Shown here: positions 15,164-22,528 of the stretch, piece by piece
Layout: each line of letters opens with the position of its first letter
Numbering within the stretch: the first letter of the stretch is position 1
Assembly (NCBI GenBank): GCA_049302185.1
Contig: JBAQLV010000016.1
Location: 1 to 31,982 of the forward strand
Source of the DNA: UBA1546 sp049302185
GTDB lineage: Bacteria; Nitrospirota; Thermodesulfovibrionia; Thermodesulfovibrionales; UBA1546
Reading direction: 5' to 3'
DNA: 31,982 nucleotides
Notes under the pieces: model-generated
Databases searched by the model: none
What the model was told of the DNA's origin: nothing
The model's input: only the letters and a program-made list of their open reading frames with translations
Made by a program: the position numbers and the translations under genes

Positions 15164-15214
15164 TTGACAAAACCAGCGCAAGTAAAGTACAATTGTAATT
15201 GAGAATCAATCTCA
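15164..15214 (+). promoter_or_regulatory. feoB promoter with Fur box
   Basis: TTGACA (15164-15169) and TACAAT (15188-15193) are 18 bases apart. TGAGAAT-C-AATCTCA (15200-15214) covers the expected start point. This is a 7-1-7 inverted repeat close to the Fur consensus TGATAAT-N-ATTATCA, so iron-loaded Fur should repress the operon. Confidence 0.75.
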
Positions 15215-15239
15215 ACATAAAAAAGAAAGCTGAGGGATT

Positions 15240-17183
15240 ATGCGCGCAGGCAAAAAAATTGTCCTTGTAGGAAACCCGAATGTCGGCAAGAGCGTGATGT
15301 TCGGGCTCCTGACAAATAAATATGTGACTGTATCAAATTATCCGGGCACAACAGTGGAAGTTTCCTACGGAGACATGGCAATTGACAATAAAGGCTATCT
15401 TGTTGTCGATACTCCGGGAGTAAACAGCCTGGTTCCGATGAGCGAGGATGAAAAAGTTACGCGGGATATTTTCTTGCAGGAAGAGCCGTTAGCTGTAGTG
15501 CAGGTTGCCGACACAAAAAATTTAAAGCGGTCACTGCTTATAACCCTGCAGATAGCGGAGATGGAACTGCCTGTGATTCTTGTTCTTAATATGGAGGATG
15601 AGGCAAGGGACAGGGGGATAGTTGTAGATATTAATCACCTTAAAACGCTGATAGGTGCTGAGGTAATAAGCGCTATAGCGCCGCAGAGAAAAGGCTTAAA
15701 GGAGATTAAATCCGCTATCCCGCACGCCGTAAAACCTTGCATTAAGGTCAGATACGAAGATGTAATAGAAGAATACATTGAAAAGATATCATCACTGCTG
15801 CCTCAGATCAGCATCTCAAAAAGAGCGTTATCCATAATGATACTCTCAGGCGATGAGAGCCTTAAAAAATGGCTGATTGTAAATCTTAAAGCAGAAGTTA
15901 TAAAAGAGATAGAAGCCCTTAGAGATGAATGCCAGTTAAAGGCAAGAGAGCCTTTGAGTCTTTTGATAAACAAGCAGCGCCTTGATGTGGCAGAGGAAAT
16001 AGCGGACAAAGTCCTAAAAAAAATCCCGGCAGAAGGCGGAAAGCTGTTACCTTTCATCGGCAGAATAAGTATGCATCCTCTATGGGGTATTCCTCTCTTG
16101 CTGATTGTGCTTTACGGACTATATCAGTTTGTAGGTGTTTTGGGCGCAGGGACTCTCGTTGATTTTTTTGAGGATACAATATTCGGCAAATACCTTAACC
16201 CGATGGCAACAAAGGTTGTTCAGACAATAGCTCCGGCGGGTCTTATTCAGGAATTGCTTGTAGGAGAATATGGACTAATAACAGTTGCCCTAACCTATGC
16301 CATAGCCATCATCCTGCCTATTACTGCGACTTTTTTCATTGCCTTTGCAATCCTTGAGGACAGCGGGTATCTGCCGAGGCTTGCAATAATGAGCAACAGG
16401 ATATTCAATCTGATGGGACTTAATGGAAAGGCTGTACTGCCGATGGTTTTGGGACTTGGCTGCGGTACGATGGCAGTTATGACATCAAGGATACTCGAGA
16501 CAAAAAAAGAACGGCTGATAATAACATTTCTCCTTGCGCTTGCTGTGCCCTGCTCTGCGCAGCTTGGAGTGATACTTGGAATGCTCGGAGCTTTATCTTT
16601 TAAGGCAACACTTGTCTGGGCAGGGACTATTTTATTGACCCTTCTTTTTTCAGGATACCTTGCATCAAAGGTTATAAAAGGAGAAAAGACAGAATTCTTC
16701 CTTGAAATCCCTCCGATAAGAAGGCCTAATATTACAAATATCCTTGTAAAGACAGCGGGTAGAATTGAATGGTATCTGAAGGAAGCGGTGCCGCTTTTTA
16801 TACTCGGGACGTTAATACTGTTTGTTCTTCACAAGCTTAATCTCCTGCGTGTGCTTGAGACAATAGCTTCTCCTGTAGTTGTAAATCTTTTGGGACTTCC
16901 TGAAAAGACAACAGAATCGTTTATCCTTGGTTTTCTGAGAAGGGATTATGGCGCTGCGGGGCTTTTTGCAATGGCGGAAAAGGGGATGCTGACGCCTGTT
17001 CAGTCTGTTGTAAGCCTTGTTACCATCACTCTCTTTATCCCATGCCTTGCAAATTTCTTTATGATTGTTAAGGAACGCGGAATGAGGACTGCGATCGGGA
17101 TCGTTGCGGTTGTCTTCCCATTTGCATTCCTTGGCGGAGGCTTGCTCAACTGGATATTAAAGGCATTTAATGTGACGTTCTAA
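15240..17183 (+). CDS. feoB: Ferrous iron transporter FeoB
   Basis: The product has 647 residues, shorter than the 773 of E. coli. The N-terminal G domain has G1 GNPNVGKS (11-18), G3 DTPG and a G4-like NMED. A helical spacer follows, then an inner-membrane domain with two Gate repeats (about 270-645), including the conserved GLGCGTMAVMTSR and PCSAQLGVILGML segments. FeoB imports Fe2+ under anoxic or reducing conditions. GAGGG precedes the ATG. No feoA lies upstream, unlike in many operons, and no FeoA domain is fused. The next gene, fur, starts 3 bases after the stop. Confidence 0.97.
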   Translation: MRAGKKIVLVGNPNVGKSVMFGLLTNKYVTVSNYPGTTVEVSYGDMAIDNKGYLVVDTPGVNSLVPMSEDEKVTRDIFLQEEPLAVVQVADTKNLKRSLLITLQIAEMELPVILVLNMEDEARDRGIVVDINHLKTLIGAEVISAIAPQRKGLKEIKSAIPHAVKPCIKVRYEDVIEEYIEKISSLLPQISISKRALSIMILSGDESLKKWLIVNLKAEVIKEIEALRDECQLKAREPLSLLINKQRLDVAEEIADKVLKKIPAEGGKLLPFIGRISMHPLWGIPLLLIVLYGLYQFVGVLGAGTLVDFFEDTIFGKYLNPMATKVVQTIAPAGLIQELLVGEYGLITVALTYAIAIILPITATFFIAFAILEDSGYLPRLAIMSNRIFNLMGLNGKAVLPMVLGLGCGTMAVMTSRILETKKERLIITFLLALAVPCSAQLGVILGMLGALSFKATLVWAGTILLTLLFSGYLASKVIKGEKTEFFLEIPPIRRPNITNILVKTAGRIEWYLKEAVPLFILGTLILFVLHKLNLLRVLETIASPVVVNLLGLPEKTTESFILGFLRRDYGAAGLFAMAEKGMLTPVQSVVSLVTITLFIPCLANFFMIVKERGMRTAIGIVAVVFPFAFLGGGLLNWILKAFNVTF

Positions 17184-17186
17184 GCA

Positions 17187-17630
17187 ATGAAGCAGATGGA
17201 AGAGAAGATTTTCAGAGAATTTCTTGAGAAAAAAGGGTGTAAACTCACAAAAGAGCGTGCAGCTATCCTAAGAGAGGTATTTTCCAATCACGGCCATTTT
17301 GATCCCGAAGACCTTTTCTTTAAAATCAGAGACAAGGGGATGAAGGCATCAAGGGCTTCCATTTACAGAACGCTTCAGCTTCTTCTTGAATGCGGGCTTG
17401 TAGAACAGGTGGAAAGGGTTGATAAACATGCTCATTACGAGCATACCTTTGGCCACGACCATCACGACCATCTTATATGCCTGAGATGCGGAAAGGTAAT
17501 ACAGCTTTTTTCAGAGAAGCTTGAAAAGCTGCAGGAGCAGCTATGTAAAAAAGAAAATTTCCGATGTGTCAGCCACACCCTTGAGATGAGAGGGTATTGT
17601 GAGAAGTGCGGCTCTAAGGGAATAAAATAA
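17187..17630 (+). CDS. fur: Ferric uptake regulator family protein
   Basis: The product has 147 residues. The winged-helix N-terminal half reads LTKERAAILREVF...ASRASIYRTLQLLLECGLVEQV. The metal-binding half has the His-rich HYEHTFGHDHHDHLIC, then CLRCG and CEKCG, which form the structural zinc site. Fur family proteins repress iron-uptake genes when metal-loaded. It is cotranscribed with feoB (3-base gap), and a Fur box lies in the shared promoter, so the operon probably regulates itself. PerR or Zur specificity cannot be excluded by eye, but the feoB linkage favours Fur. Confidence 0.93.
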   Translation: MKQMEEKIFREFLEKKGCKLTKERAAILREVFSNHGHFDPEDLFFKIRDKGMKASRASIYRTLQLLLECGLVEQVERVDKHAHYEHTFGHDHHDHLICLRCGKVIQLFSEKLEKLQEQLCKKENFRCVSHTLEMRGYCEKCGSKGIK

Positions 17631-17657
17631 AAAAGCCCCGATATTATCGGGGCTTTT
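17631..17657. terminator. Bidirectional terminator between fur and 5S rRNA
   Basis: AAAAGCCCCGAT pairs with ATCGGGGCTTTT across a 3-base loop. T-rich tracts follow on both strands, so it can end fur (plus) and the tRNA-5S transcript (minus). Confidence 0.88.
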
Positions 17658-17665
17658 CTTTTTAA

Positions 17666-17781
17666 TCTGGCAGCGACCTACTTTCCCATGACCTCGCGGT
17701 CAAAGTATCATCGGCCCTGGAGGACTTAACTACCGTGTTCGAGATGGGAACGGGTGTTGCCCCTCCGGTAACGCTACCAGA
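17666..17781 (-). rRNA. rrf: 5S ribosomal RNA
   Basis: The minus strand starts TCTGGTAGCG and ends CGCTGCCAGA, which form helix I. It contains the conserved CACCCGTTCCCATCTCGAACACGG and GTTAAG elements. The length is about 116 nt. No 23S rRNA precedes it: only 56 bases separate it from tRNA-Ala. Confidence 0.93.
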
Positions 17782-17837
17782 AAGTTTATTTCTGAGAAGC
17801 GGTAATACTTTAACACTTAAAAATAGAAAAAATCAAG

Positions 17838-17910
17838 TGGAGGTGAACGGGATCGAACCGATGACCTCCTGGTTGCAAACCAGGCGCTCTCCCAGCTGAG
17901 CTACACCCCC
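17838..17910 (-). tRNA. tRNA-Ala (anticodon TGC)
   Basis: The cloverleaf starts GGGGGTG, pairs with CACCTCC and has A73. The anticodon arm CTGGTTTGCAACCAG shows TGC, and the T arm contains GGTTCGATCC. The 3' CCA is not encoded. It lies 2 bases after tRNA-Ile. Confidence 0.95.
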
Positions 17911-17912
17911 TA

Positions 17913-17989
17913 TGGTGGGCCTAGGTGGAATCGAACCATCGACCTCGCGCTTATCAGGCGCGCGCTCTAACCATCTGAGCTATAGGCCC
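17913..17989 (-). tRNA. tRNA-Ile (anticodon GAT)
   Basis: The acceptor stem is GGGCCTA/TAGGCCC with A73 and an encoded CCA. The anticodon loop CTGATAA shows GAT. The Ile-Ala pair is the classic 16S-23S spacer pair, yet no 16S end is found upstream. Confidence 0.95.
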
Positions 17990-18046
17990 AAATAAAACCA
18001 CCGTATTGGCCTGAAATAATTTTAAAAGAGCAAAACCAGAGTGATT

Positions 18047-18076
18047 AAAATAACCTAAATTGTCAGTTAGTGTCAA
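18047..18076 (-). promoter_or_regulatory. Predicted promoter of the tRNA-Ile/tRNA-Ala/5S operon
   Basis: On the minus strand TTGACA (18071-18076) is followed after 18 bases by TATTTT (18047-18052), or after 17 by TTATTT, about 55 bases before tRNA-Ile. A dedicated promoter argues that the unit is real and not a broken rRNA operon. Confidence 0.55.
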
Positions 18077-18096
18077 GTTTATCGCTTATGATAATA

Positions 18097-18126
18097 TTGA
18101 TGTTTTTTGCTGCAACGGGGTAAACT
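18097..18126 (+). promoter_or_regulatory. Possible promoter of argS, near-leaderless layout
   Basis: TTGATG (18097-18102), an 18-base spacer and TAAACT (18121-18126) are followed by 8 bases and then the ATG. The -10 match is moderate. Confidence 0.4.
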
Positions 18127-18134
18127 TAATCTCT

Positions 18135-19775
18135 ATGAAAAAGAAACTGCATGACATTATAGAGAGAGCAGTTAAACGGTTTGGCATCTCCATTCCGGAG
18201 ATAGTTATAGAATTGCCAAAGGAAGAGTCATTCGGCGACCTTGCGACTCCTGTTGCAATGTCTTTGTCAAAAATCCTTAAAAAACCGCCGAGGAAAATAG
18301 CAGAAGATATTGTAGCCGCAATCACTGAAAAAGATATTTTTGAGAAAGTAGAGATTGCAGGGCCAGGATTTATCAATTTTACCTTCTCAAAACCGTATAT
18401 TTACTCAGAGTTGAAAAGCCTGATAAATGACCGCTCCGGGTTTTTGAGAGCTGATATTGGAAAAGGTAAGAGAATTCAGATTGAATTCGTCAGCGCAAAT
18501 CCCACAGGGCCCCTGCACCTCGGACACGGAAGAGGCGCGGCTGTCGGCTCTGCATTGTCAAATCTGCTGAGCGCTGCAGGCTATAAAGTGGAAAAGGAAT
18601 TCTATGTAAATGATGCGGGAAGACAGGTGAAACTGCTCGGGCTTTCAGTATTTGCACGATACAACCAACTGCTCGGCATAGATTATCCTTCTCCTGACGA
18701 CGGCTATAAGGGTTTTTACATTGAAGACATTGCAAACACAGTAATAAGGGATTACGGCAATAAATATGCAGAGGCATCCATTGAAGAGGCAGGAGAATTT
18801 TTTACGGATTTTTCTTACAGGCTAATGCTCGAGAGCATAAAGCAGGACTTAAAGGAATTCGGCATTACTTTTGACACATGGCAGAGCGAGCGGGAGCTTT
18901 ATGAAAGAGGAGAGGTAGTGCAGTCTATAAATGACCTGAAAGAGCGTGATTATATCTATGAAGAAGACGGCGCAGTGTGGTTCAGGTCAACCGCATTCGG
19001 AGATGACAAAGACAGGGTCGTGATTAAAAAGGACGGAGAGTATACTTATTTTGCGCCTGACATTGCATACCACAGGAATAAGGTAGAGAAGGAATTTGAT
19101 GAGCTTATAGACATTTGGGGCGCTGACCATCACGGATACATTCCAAGGATGCAGGCAGTGATTCAGGCGCTCGGTTATCCAAAGGAAAGCCTTAAGATTT
19201 TGCTTGTTCAGATGGTTTCGCTGCTTAGAGGCGGCAAGCCTGTTCAAATGTCAAAGAGGGCAGGGGAATTTGTGACATTGAAAGAAGTAATTGACGAGGT
19301 TGGCGCAGATACGACAAAGTTCATATTCCTTACGCGGCGTCCTGACAGCCATCTGGAGTTTGACCTTGAAGTTGCAAAGGCACAGTCAGCGGAAAATCCT
19401 GTTTTTTATGTGCAGTATGCAAATGCGCGCATAAACAGCATATTCTCACACGCAAAGGAGCAGGGGATAAATATTGAAAAACCTGATGATGCGGATCTTA
19501 GCCTTTTATCTCTTCCTGAGGAGATAAGGATAATAAAGAAGCTGCTTGCATATCAGATGATATTTGAAGGCGCTGTCATCGCGCATGAGCCGCACAGGAT
19601 AACATTTTATCTTCAGGAGCTTGCAGGGATGTTTCACCCTTATTATCACAGACATAAGGTGGTAACAGATGATGCCGCCATTACGAAGGCAAGGCTTGCT
19701 TTATGCGAGGCAGTAAGGATTGTCCTGAAAGACGGATTTGAGATTCTGGGACTCAGCGCTCCTGAAAGGATGTAA
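18135..19775 (+). CDS. argS: Arginyl-tRNA synthetase
   Basis: The product has 546 residues from ATG 18135. The open frame extends 25 codons upstream, but that part overlaps the predicted promoters and lacks homology-like sequence. The N-terminal Add1 domain (about 1-90) binds the tRNA elbow. The catalytic Rossmann fold has the HIGH-type motif in NPTGPLHLGHGRG and a KMSKS-type MSKRAG. The C-terminal anticodon-binding domain carries FHPYYHRHKV. It attaches arginine to tRNA-Arg. No Shine-Dalgarno sequence precedes the start. The gene is divergent from the tRNA-5S operon. Confidence 0.96.
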   Translation: MKKKLHDIIERAVKRFGISIPEIVIELPKEESFGDLATPVAMSLSKILKKPPRKIAEDIVAAITEKDIFEKVEIAGPGFINFTFSKPYIYSELKSLINDRSGFLRADIGKGKRIQIEFVSANPTGPLHLGHGRGAAVGSALSNLLSAAGYKVEKEFYVNDAGRQVKLLGLSVFARYNQLLGIDYPSPDDGYKGFYIEDIANTVIRDYGNKYAEASIEEAGEFFTDFSYRLMLESIKQDLKEFGITFDTWQSERELYERGEVVQSINDLKERDYIYEEDGAVWFRSTAFGDDKDRVVIKKDGEYTYFAPDIAYHRNKVEKEFDELIDIWGADHHGYIPRMQAVIQALGYPKESLKILLVQMVSLLRGGKPVQMSKRAGEFVTLKEVIDEVGADTTKFIFLTRRPDSHLEFDLEVAKAQSAENPVFYVQYANARINSIFSHAKEQGINIEKPDDADLSLLSLPEEIRIIKKLLAYQMIFEGAVIAHEPHRITFYLQELAGMFHPYYHRHKVVTDDAAITKARLALCEAVRIVLKDGFEILGLSAPERM

Positions 19776-19785
19776 AAGACCCTTC

Positions 19786-19963
19786 AGGAGGCTGGGGCTG
19801 GATTAAGGCAAGATTCACGGGTCTGTCAGAATAGGGGCTGAAGTCTCCACGAAGTGGAGCGGATAACCCCGCATTAAAACTTGTAAGAGGCTGCTATATA
19901 GCACTAACACCTGCACTTTTGCAAAGGTAGTTTAAGATTGCCTTAATCCAGCCCCAGCCTCCT
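19786..19963. repeat. 178-bp fold-back element with perfect 26-bp inverted ends; candidate structured RNA
   Basis: Bases 19786-19811 and 19938-19963 are exact reverse complements. The interior adds a GGGG/CCCC helix (19834-19837 with 19867-19870) enclosing CTCCAC-GAA-GTGGAG (19845-19859), and an ACCT/AGGT hairpin (19909-19928). It starts 10 bases after the argS stop, has no T-run and encodes no protein. It could be a MITE without target duplication or a structured non-coding RNA. I do not recognise a known family; 6S RNA, tmRNA, SRP RNA and RNase P do not fit. Bases 19964-20081 hold nothing I recognise. Confidence 0.75.
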
Positions 19964-20081
19964 ATCACATTTTATCCATCCGTACCTCTCTTGGCAGGCA
20001 TGTGCGCCTCAAAACCTCTACGAACCGATGAGTTTTAAAATTTGGCTATGAAATGTCTTTTTGTAAACAACAACTGCGGTT

Positions 20082-20447
20082 TTAATTTGTCTTTGCTGTA
20101 ATTCTGGCAACCTGAATGACTGTTTTTTTAGAAGCGCTGCTTTTGATTTTTCTGAAATGTCTTAAAAGCTTGATTTCATCGGATGGCAAATAAGGCACTG
20201 GCTTTTCAGCAACCATTGATGGCTTTTCACCTTCAAAGAAATAAGAGACAGGCACATTTAGGGTATCTGCAACCGTCTGGATGTTTTCCACATTGAGTTT
20301 ATTCGTCCCATTCTCATACCTTTGAACTTGTTGATATGTAACGCCCAATATTTCAGCAAGGCTTTCCTGTGAAATCCCGAGTTCCCTCCTCCGCCCTTTA
20401 ATCTTCTCACCAATCACCCTGCTCGTTTTTAGCTTCTTTTTATACAT
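20082..20447 (-). CDS. XRE-family transcriptional regulator
   Basis: The product has 121 residues. A lambda-repressor-type helix-turn-helix spans about residues 12-68 (IGEKIKGRRRELGISQESLAEILGVTYQQVQRYENGTNKLNVENIQTVADTLNVP), followed by a basic C-terminal tail. The pattern resembles small SinR/ClgR-like phage and chromosomal regulators. It is divergent from an outer-membrane protein gene, and three TACAAT-type sites lie in the shared region, overlapping that gene's promoter; it probably controls itself and its neighbour (inference). GGTGAGGG lies somewhat far (about 14 bases) before the ATG. Confidence 0.88.
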   Translation of the reverse strand: MYKKKLKTSRVIGEKIKGRRRELGISQESLAEILGVTYQQVQRYENGTNKLNVENIQTVADTLNVPVSYFFEGEKPSMVAEKPVPYLPSDEIKLLRHFRKIKSSASKKTVIQVARITAKTN

Positions 20448-20480
20448 AAACCACTATAACAACCCTCACCTTCTGCTTAC

Positions 20481-20538
20481 TACAATGTTTTAGATTGTAA
20501 TAATTTTCCTTGACAATACAATGTAAAAAGTGTATAAA
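20481..20538 (+). promoter_or_regulatory. Promoter of the beta-barrel gene with TACAAT operator repeats
   Basis: TTGACA (20510-20515) and TATAAA (20533-20538) are 17 bases apart. TACAAT (20481-20486) and ATTGTA (20494-20499) form an inverted repeat with 7-base spacing, and a third TACAAT (20517-20522) lies inside the promoter spacer. This is the likely target of the divergent XRE protein. The leader to 20626 is about 80 nt. Confidence 0.65.
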
Positions 20539-20625
20539 TTATGGAAAAGTTAATCCAGAGGGGGAAGGAGGTATTACAAAATAAACAGTTTTTATTTCAA
20601 ACACTCTTAAAAGAAGGAGGAAACT

Positions 20626-21411
20626 ATGAAGAAACTGATGTTGGTTATTATGGTCTTAATGTTATCTGTAATGGGCAGCGCGGTATATGCAGGCCAATTC
20701 GGCCCACCGGAGCCTGCGGCAAAAGAGGGAAAGACAGCACTGGGAATTGGCTATTTCCATTATTCTGCTAAAAGCAAACCAAAAGATACAGTGAACTGGG
20801 AGGAAGGCAAGAGCACGCAAAATCAGGCATATCTCCAATTAGGCTATGGCTTTACAAAGAACTGGGAGGCATATTTTAGAGTCGGAGGAGCAGATACAAA
20901 AACTAAAGAGGCTTTTCTTACCAGCGCTGATGATCCAAACGCTGCCGGCTTCAAGTCTGACTTCAAAGATGGTTATAAACCCTTTGGCACAATAGGGGTT
21001 AAGGGTGTCTTTAATGTTACCCCATCTTTTGGCATAGGCCCATTCCTTCAGGCAAGCCTTTCTTCAAGCTATAAAGATAGCACTTCTGGAACATATTTAG
21101 GTGTTCCTATGACTCAAGAGATGAAAGTAAAAAAGCCGAGGGAGATTAACCTCGGAGTGGGACTTCAGGGCAAGATTGGAGATGTAATTATTTACGGCGG
21201 TCCGGTCGCCTACTGGACAAGGGCAAAGGTAGAAATATCTGCAACGGCTTTAGGTATAACAGCAACAGCCTCAACCACCTACAAAGAGAAAAACAACATC
21301 GGCGGTTTTGCAGGAGTAAGAGTGCCGCTCAGCAAAGGGCTTAGCCTTGAGGTTGAGGGACAGATGAAAAGCAGGTTTTCTATGGGCGGGGCTTTAACTT
21401 ATTCGTTTTAA
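20626..21411 (+). CDS. Outer-membrane beta-barrel protein
   Basis: The product has 261 residues with a clear signal peptide (MKKLMLVIMVLMLSVMGSAVYA, cleavage after Ala22). The mature part alternates polar and aromatic/hydrophobic residues in strand-length blocks (LGIGYFHY, AYLQLGYGF, AYFRVGGA, INLGVGLQG) and ends YSF, the terminal aromatic signal for BAM insertion. AGGAGG precedes the ATG. Its size suits an OmpA/OmpW-like barrel of 8-10 strands, but no family motif is decisive. Substrate and role are unknown. A terminator follows. Confidence 0.82.
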   Translation: MKKLMLVIMVLMLSVMGSAVYAGQFGPPEPAAKEGKTALGIGYFHYSAKSKPKDTVNWEEGKSTQNQAYLQLGYGFTKNWEAYFRVGGADTKTKEAFLTSADDPNAAGFKSDFKDGYKPFGTIGVKGVFNVTPSFGIGPFLQASLSSSYKDSTSGTYLGVPMTQEMKVKKPREINLGVGLQGKIGDVIIYGGPVAYWTRAKVEISATALGITATASTTYKEKNNIGGFAGVRVPLSKGLSLEVEGQMKSRFSMGGALTYSF

Positions 21412-21431
21412 TAAGTATTCCTCTGAAAGGA

Positions 21432-21456
21432 AGGACTCGATTGAGTCCTCCCTTTT
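21432..21456 (+). terminator. Terminator after the beta-barrel gene
   Basis: AGGACTC (21432-21438) pairs with GAGTCCT (21443-21449) over GATT, followed by CCCTTTT. It is moderate in strength and lies 20 bases after the stop. Confidence 0.65.
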
Positions 21457-21473
21457 CTCTAATGGAGGATTTT

Positions 21474-21959
21474 ATGAGGAGAATTGTTTTTCTATTGCTT
21501 ATCTTTCTGCTTTCTGCCTGCGGCAGTCCGCAGGTCTATAAAGATGTCTTTAACACAGACAGCGGACCGAATGTGAGGACATTTAATGCATCTGTTGAAA
21601 ACTGTTATCTTGCGGCTAAAAGGGCTGTGTTGAGCCAGAACTTCAGGATTGAAAAAGAAGATTTGCAGGCAAAATCATTTACAGCAGCAAGATACTTTGA
21701 AGACGGCAAAGACAGCATTGTCCTTACTGCTAATGCAAATATCATAGCAGCAGGCAAGGATAAGGCTACCATTTATGTCAGTGCAGTTCAGCATGTTGAA
21801 AAAGTCAGAACAAAAACCGACCGAACTTTTTTTGGACTAATCCCTGTTGGAAGCGAAGCCACAAAGGTTAAACAGGAAGAAAGAACTGTTGAAGACGCCG
21901 AGTTCTACAAAAAGTTCTTTGATGCGGTGGAGAAGGAGATAAAGGCGTTATCCCCGTAA
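21474..21959 (+). CDS. Lipoprotein of unknown function (DUF2242-like)
   Basis: The product has 161 residues from ATG 21474, chosen because ATGGAGG lies 5 bases upstream and the lipobox then falls correctly (LLSAC, lipidated Cys16). The mature protein begins with a polar linker; the segment FNASVENCYLAAKRAVLSQNF recalls the AC-AARRALLSQGY pattern of DUF2242 lipoproteins. It has no Asp after Cys16, so outer-membrane sorting is expected. It follows the barrel gene across a terminator, so they may be partly cotranscribed. The role is unknown. Confidence 0.75.
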   Translation: MRRIVFLLLIFLLSACGSPQVYKDVFNTDSGPNVRTFNASVENCYLAAKRAVLSQNFRIEKEDLQAKSFTAARYFEDGKDSIVLTANANIIAAGKDKATIYVSAVQHVEKVRTKTDRTFFGLIPVGSEATKVKQEERTVEDAEFYKKFFDAVEKEIKALSP

Positions 21960-21984
21960 AAGATGAACAAAAGGCAAGGGGAAG

Positions 21985-22206
21985 TTACAAATCGTTAAAT
22001 TCTTCTACTGTGAGACCTGCTTGTCGTATCAATTTACGAAGCAAGCCGGGGCCAAGTTCACTGTGCTGGGGGATGGATAATGTCCATTGGTAGCCGTGTT
22101 TTGTCAGCATCACATGAGAGCCTTTCTGACGGACAACCGTCCACCCTGCTCTTTGGAATTTGTGTACAGCTTCAGCGCCAGAGCAGAGTTTTAGTTCTTT
22201 GCCCAT
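21985..22206 (-). CDS. hicA: HicA toxin, mRNA interferase
   Basis: The product has 73 residues in the double-stranded-RNA-binding fold of HicA: LCSGAEAVHKFQRAGWTVVRQKGSHVML, with the conserved catalytic His in GSH, then PQHSELGPGLLRKLIRQAGLTVEEF. HicA cleaves mRNA and tmRNA until bound by HicB. Its ATG overlaps the hicB stop by one base (TAATG), so translation is coupled. The order hicB-hicA is the reverse of the E. coli order. The fold appears intact. Confidence 0.92.
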   Translation of the reverse strand: MGKELKLCSGAEAVHKFQRAGWTVVRQKGSHVMLTKHGYQWTLSIPQHSELGPGLLRKLIRQAGLTVEEFNDL

Positions 22207-22406
22207 TACACAGCGACTTCAACGAGATGAGCACGATCAAGGGACTGTTTGGATTCCATCACTTCAAGCCATCCTTCAATGGCTTCTTTGATATTGGCGA
22301 TGGCTTCTTCGTAAGTCTTCCCTTGAGAAAGACAACCCGGAAGAGCAGGAACCTCTGCTACATAATACCCTTTCTCATCCTGTTCAATTATTACATGAAG
22401 TTTCAT
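22206..22406 (-). CDS. hicB: HicB antitoxin
   Basis: The product has 66 residues from ATG 22406, chosen because GGGGGG lies 5 bases before it; the open frame reaches 22448. It has the HicB partial RNase H-like fold: VIIEQDEKGYYVAEVPALPGCLSQGKTYEEAIANIKEAIEGWLE. There is no added DNA-binding domain, so it is the short form, and operator binding must come from elsewhere or be weak. It neutralises HicA by capping its active site. Confidence 0.93.
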   Translation of the reverse strand: MKLHVIIEQDEKGYYVAEVPALPGCLSQGKTYEEAIANIKEAIEGWLEVMESKQSLDRAHLVEVAV

Positions 22407-22438
22407 ATTGCCCCCCTTTTTAGTAAATCGCTGATTGA

Positions 22439-22467
22439 AATTTATCATAACAACATCTTTCTGTCAA
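22439..22467 (-). promoter_or_regulatory. Predicted promoter of hicBA
   Basis: On the minus strand TTGACA (22462-22467), a 17-base spacer and TAAATT (22439-22444) lie upstream of hicB. Confidence 0.55.
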
Positions 22468-22528
22468 ATTTTTTAAACACACATAGGCTATCAGCCTTCA
22501 AAGCTTTATTTTCAAAGGGGAGAAGAAA

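Noticed and set aside
19786..19963. Fold-back after argS read as an ordinary terminator
   Set aside because: The arms are 126 bases apart and no U-run follows either arm.
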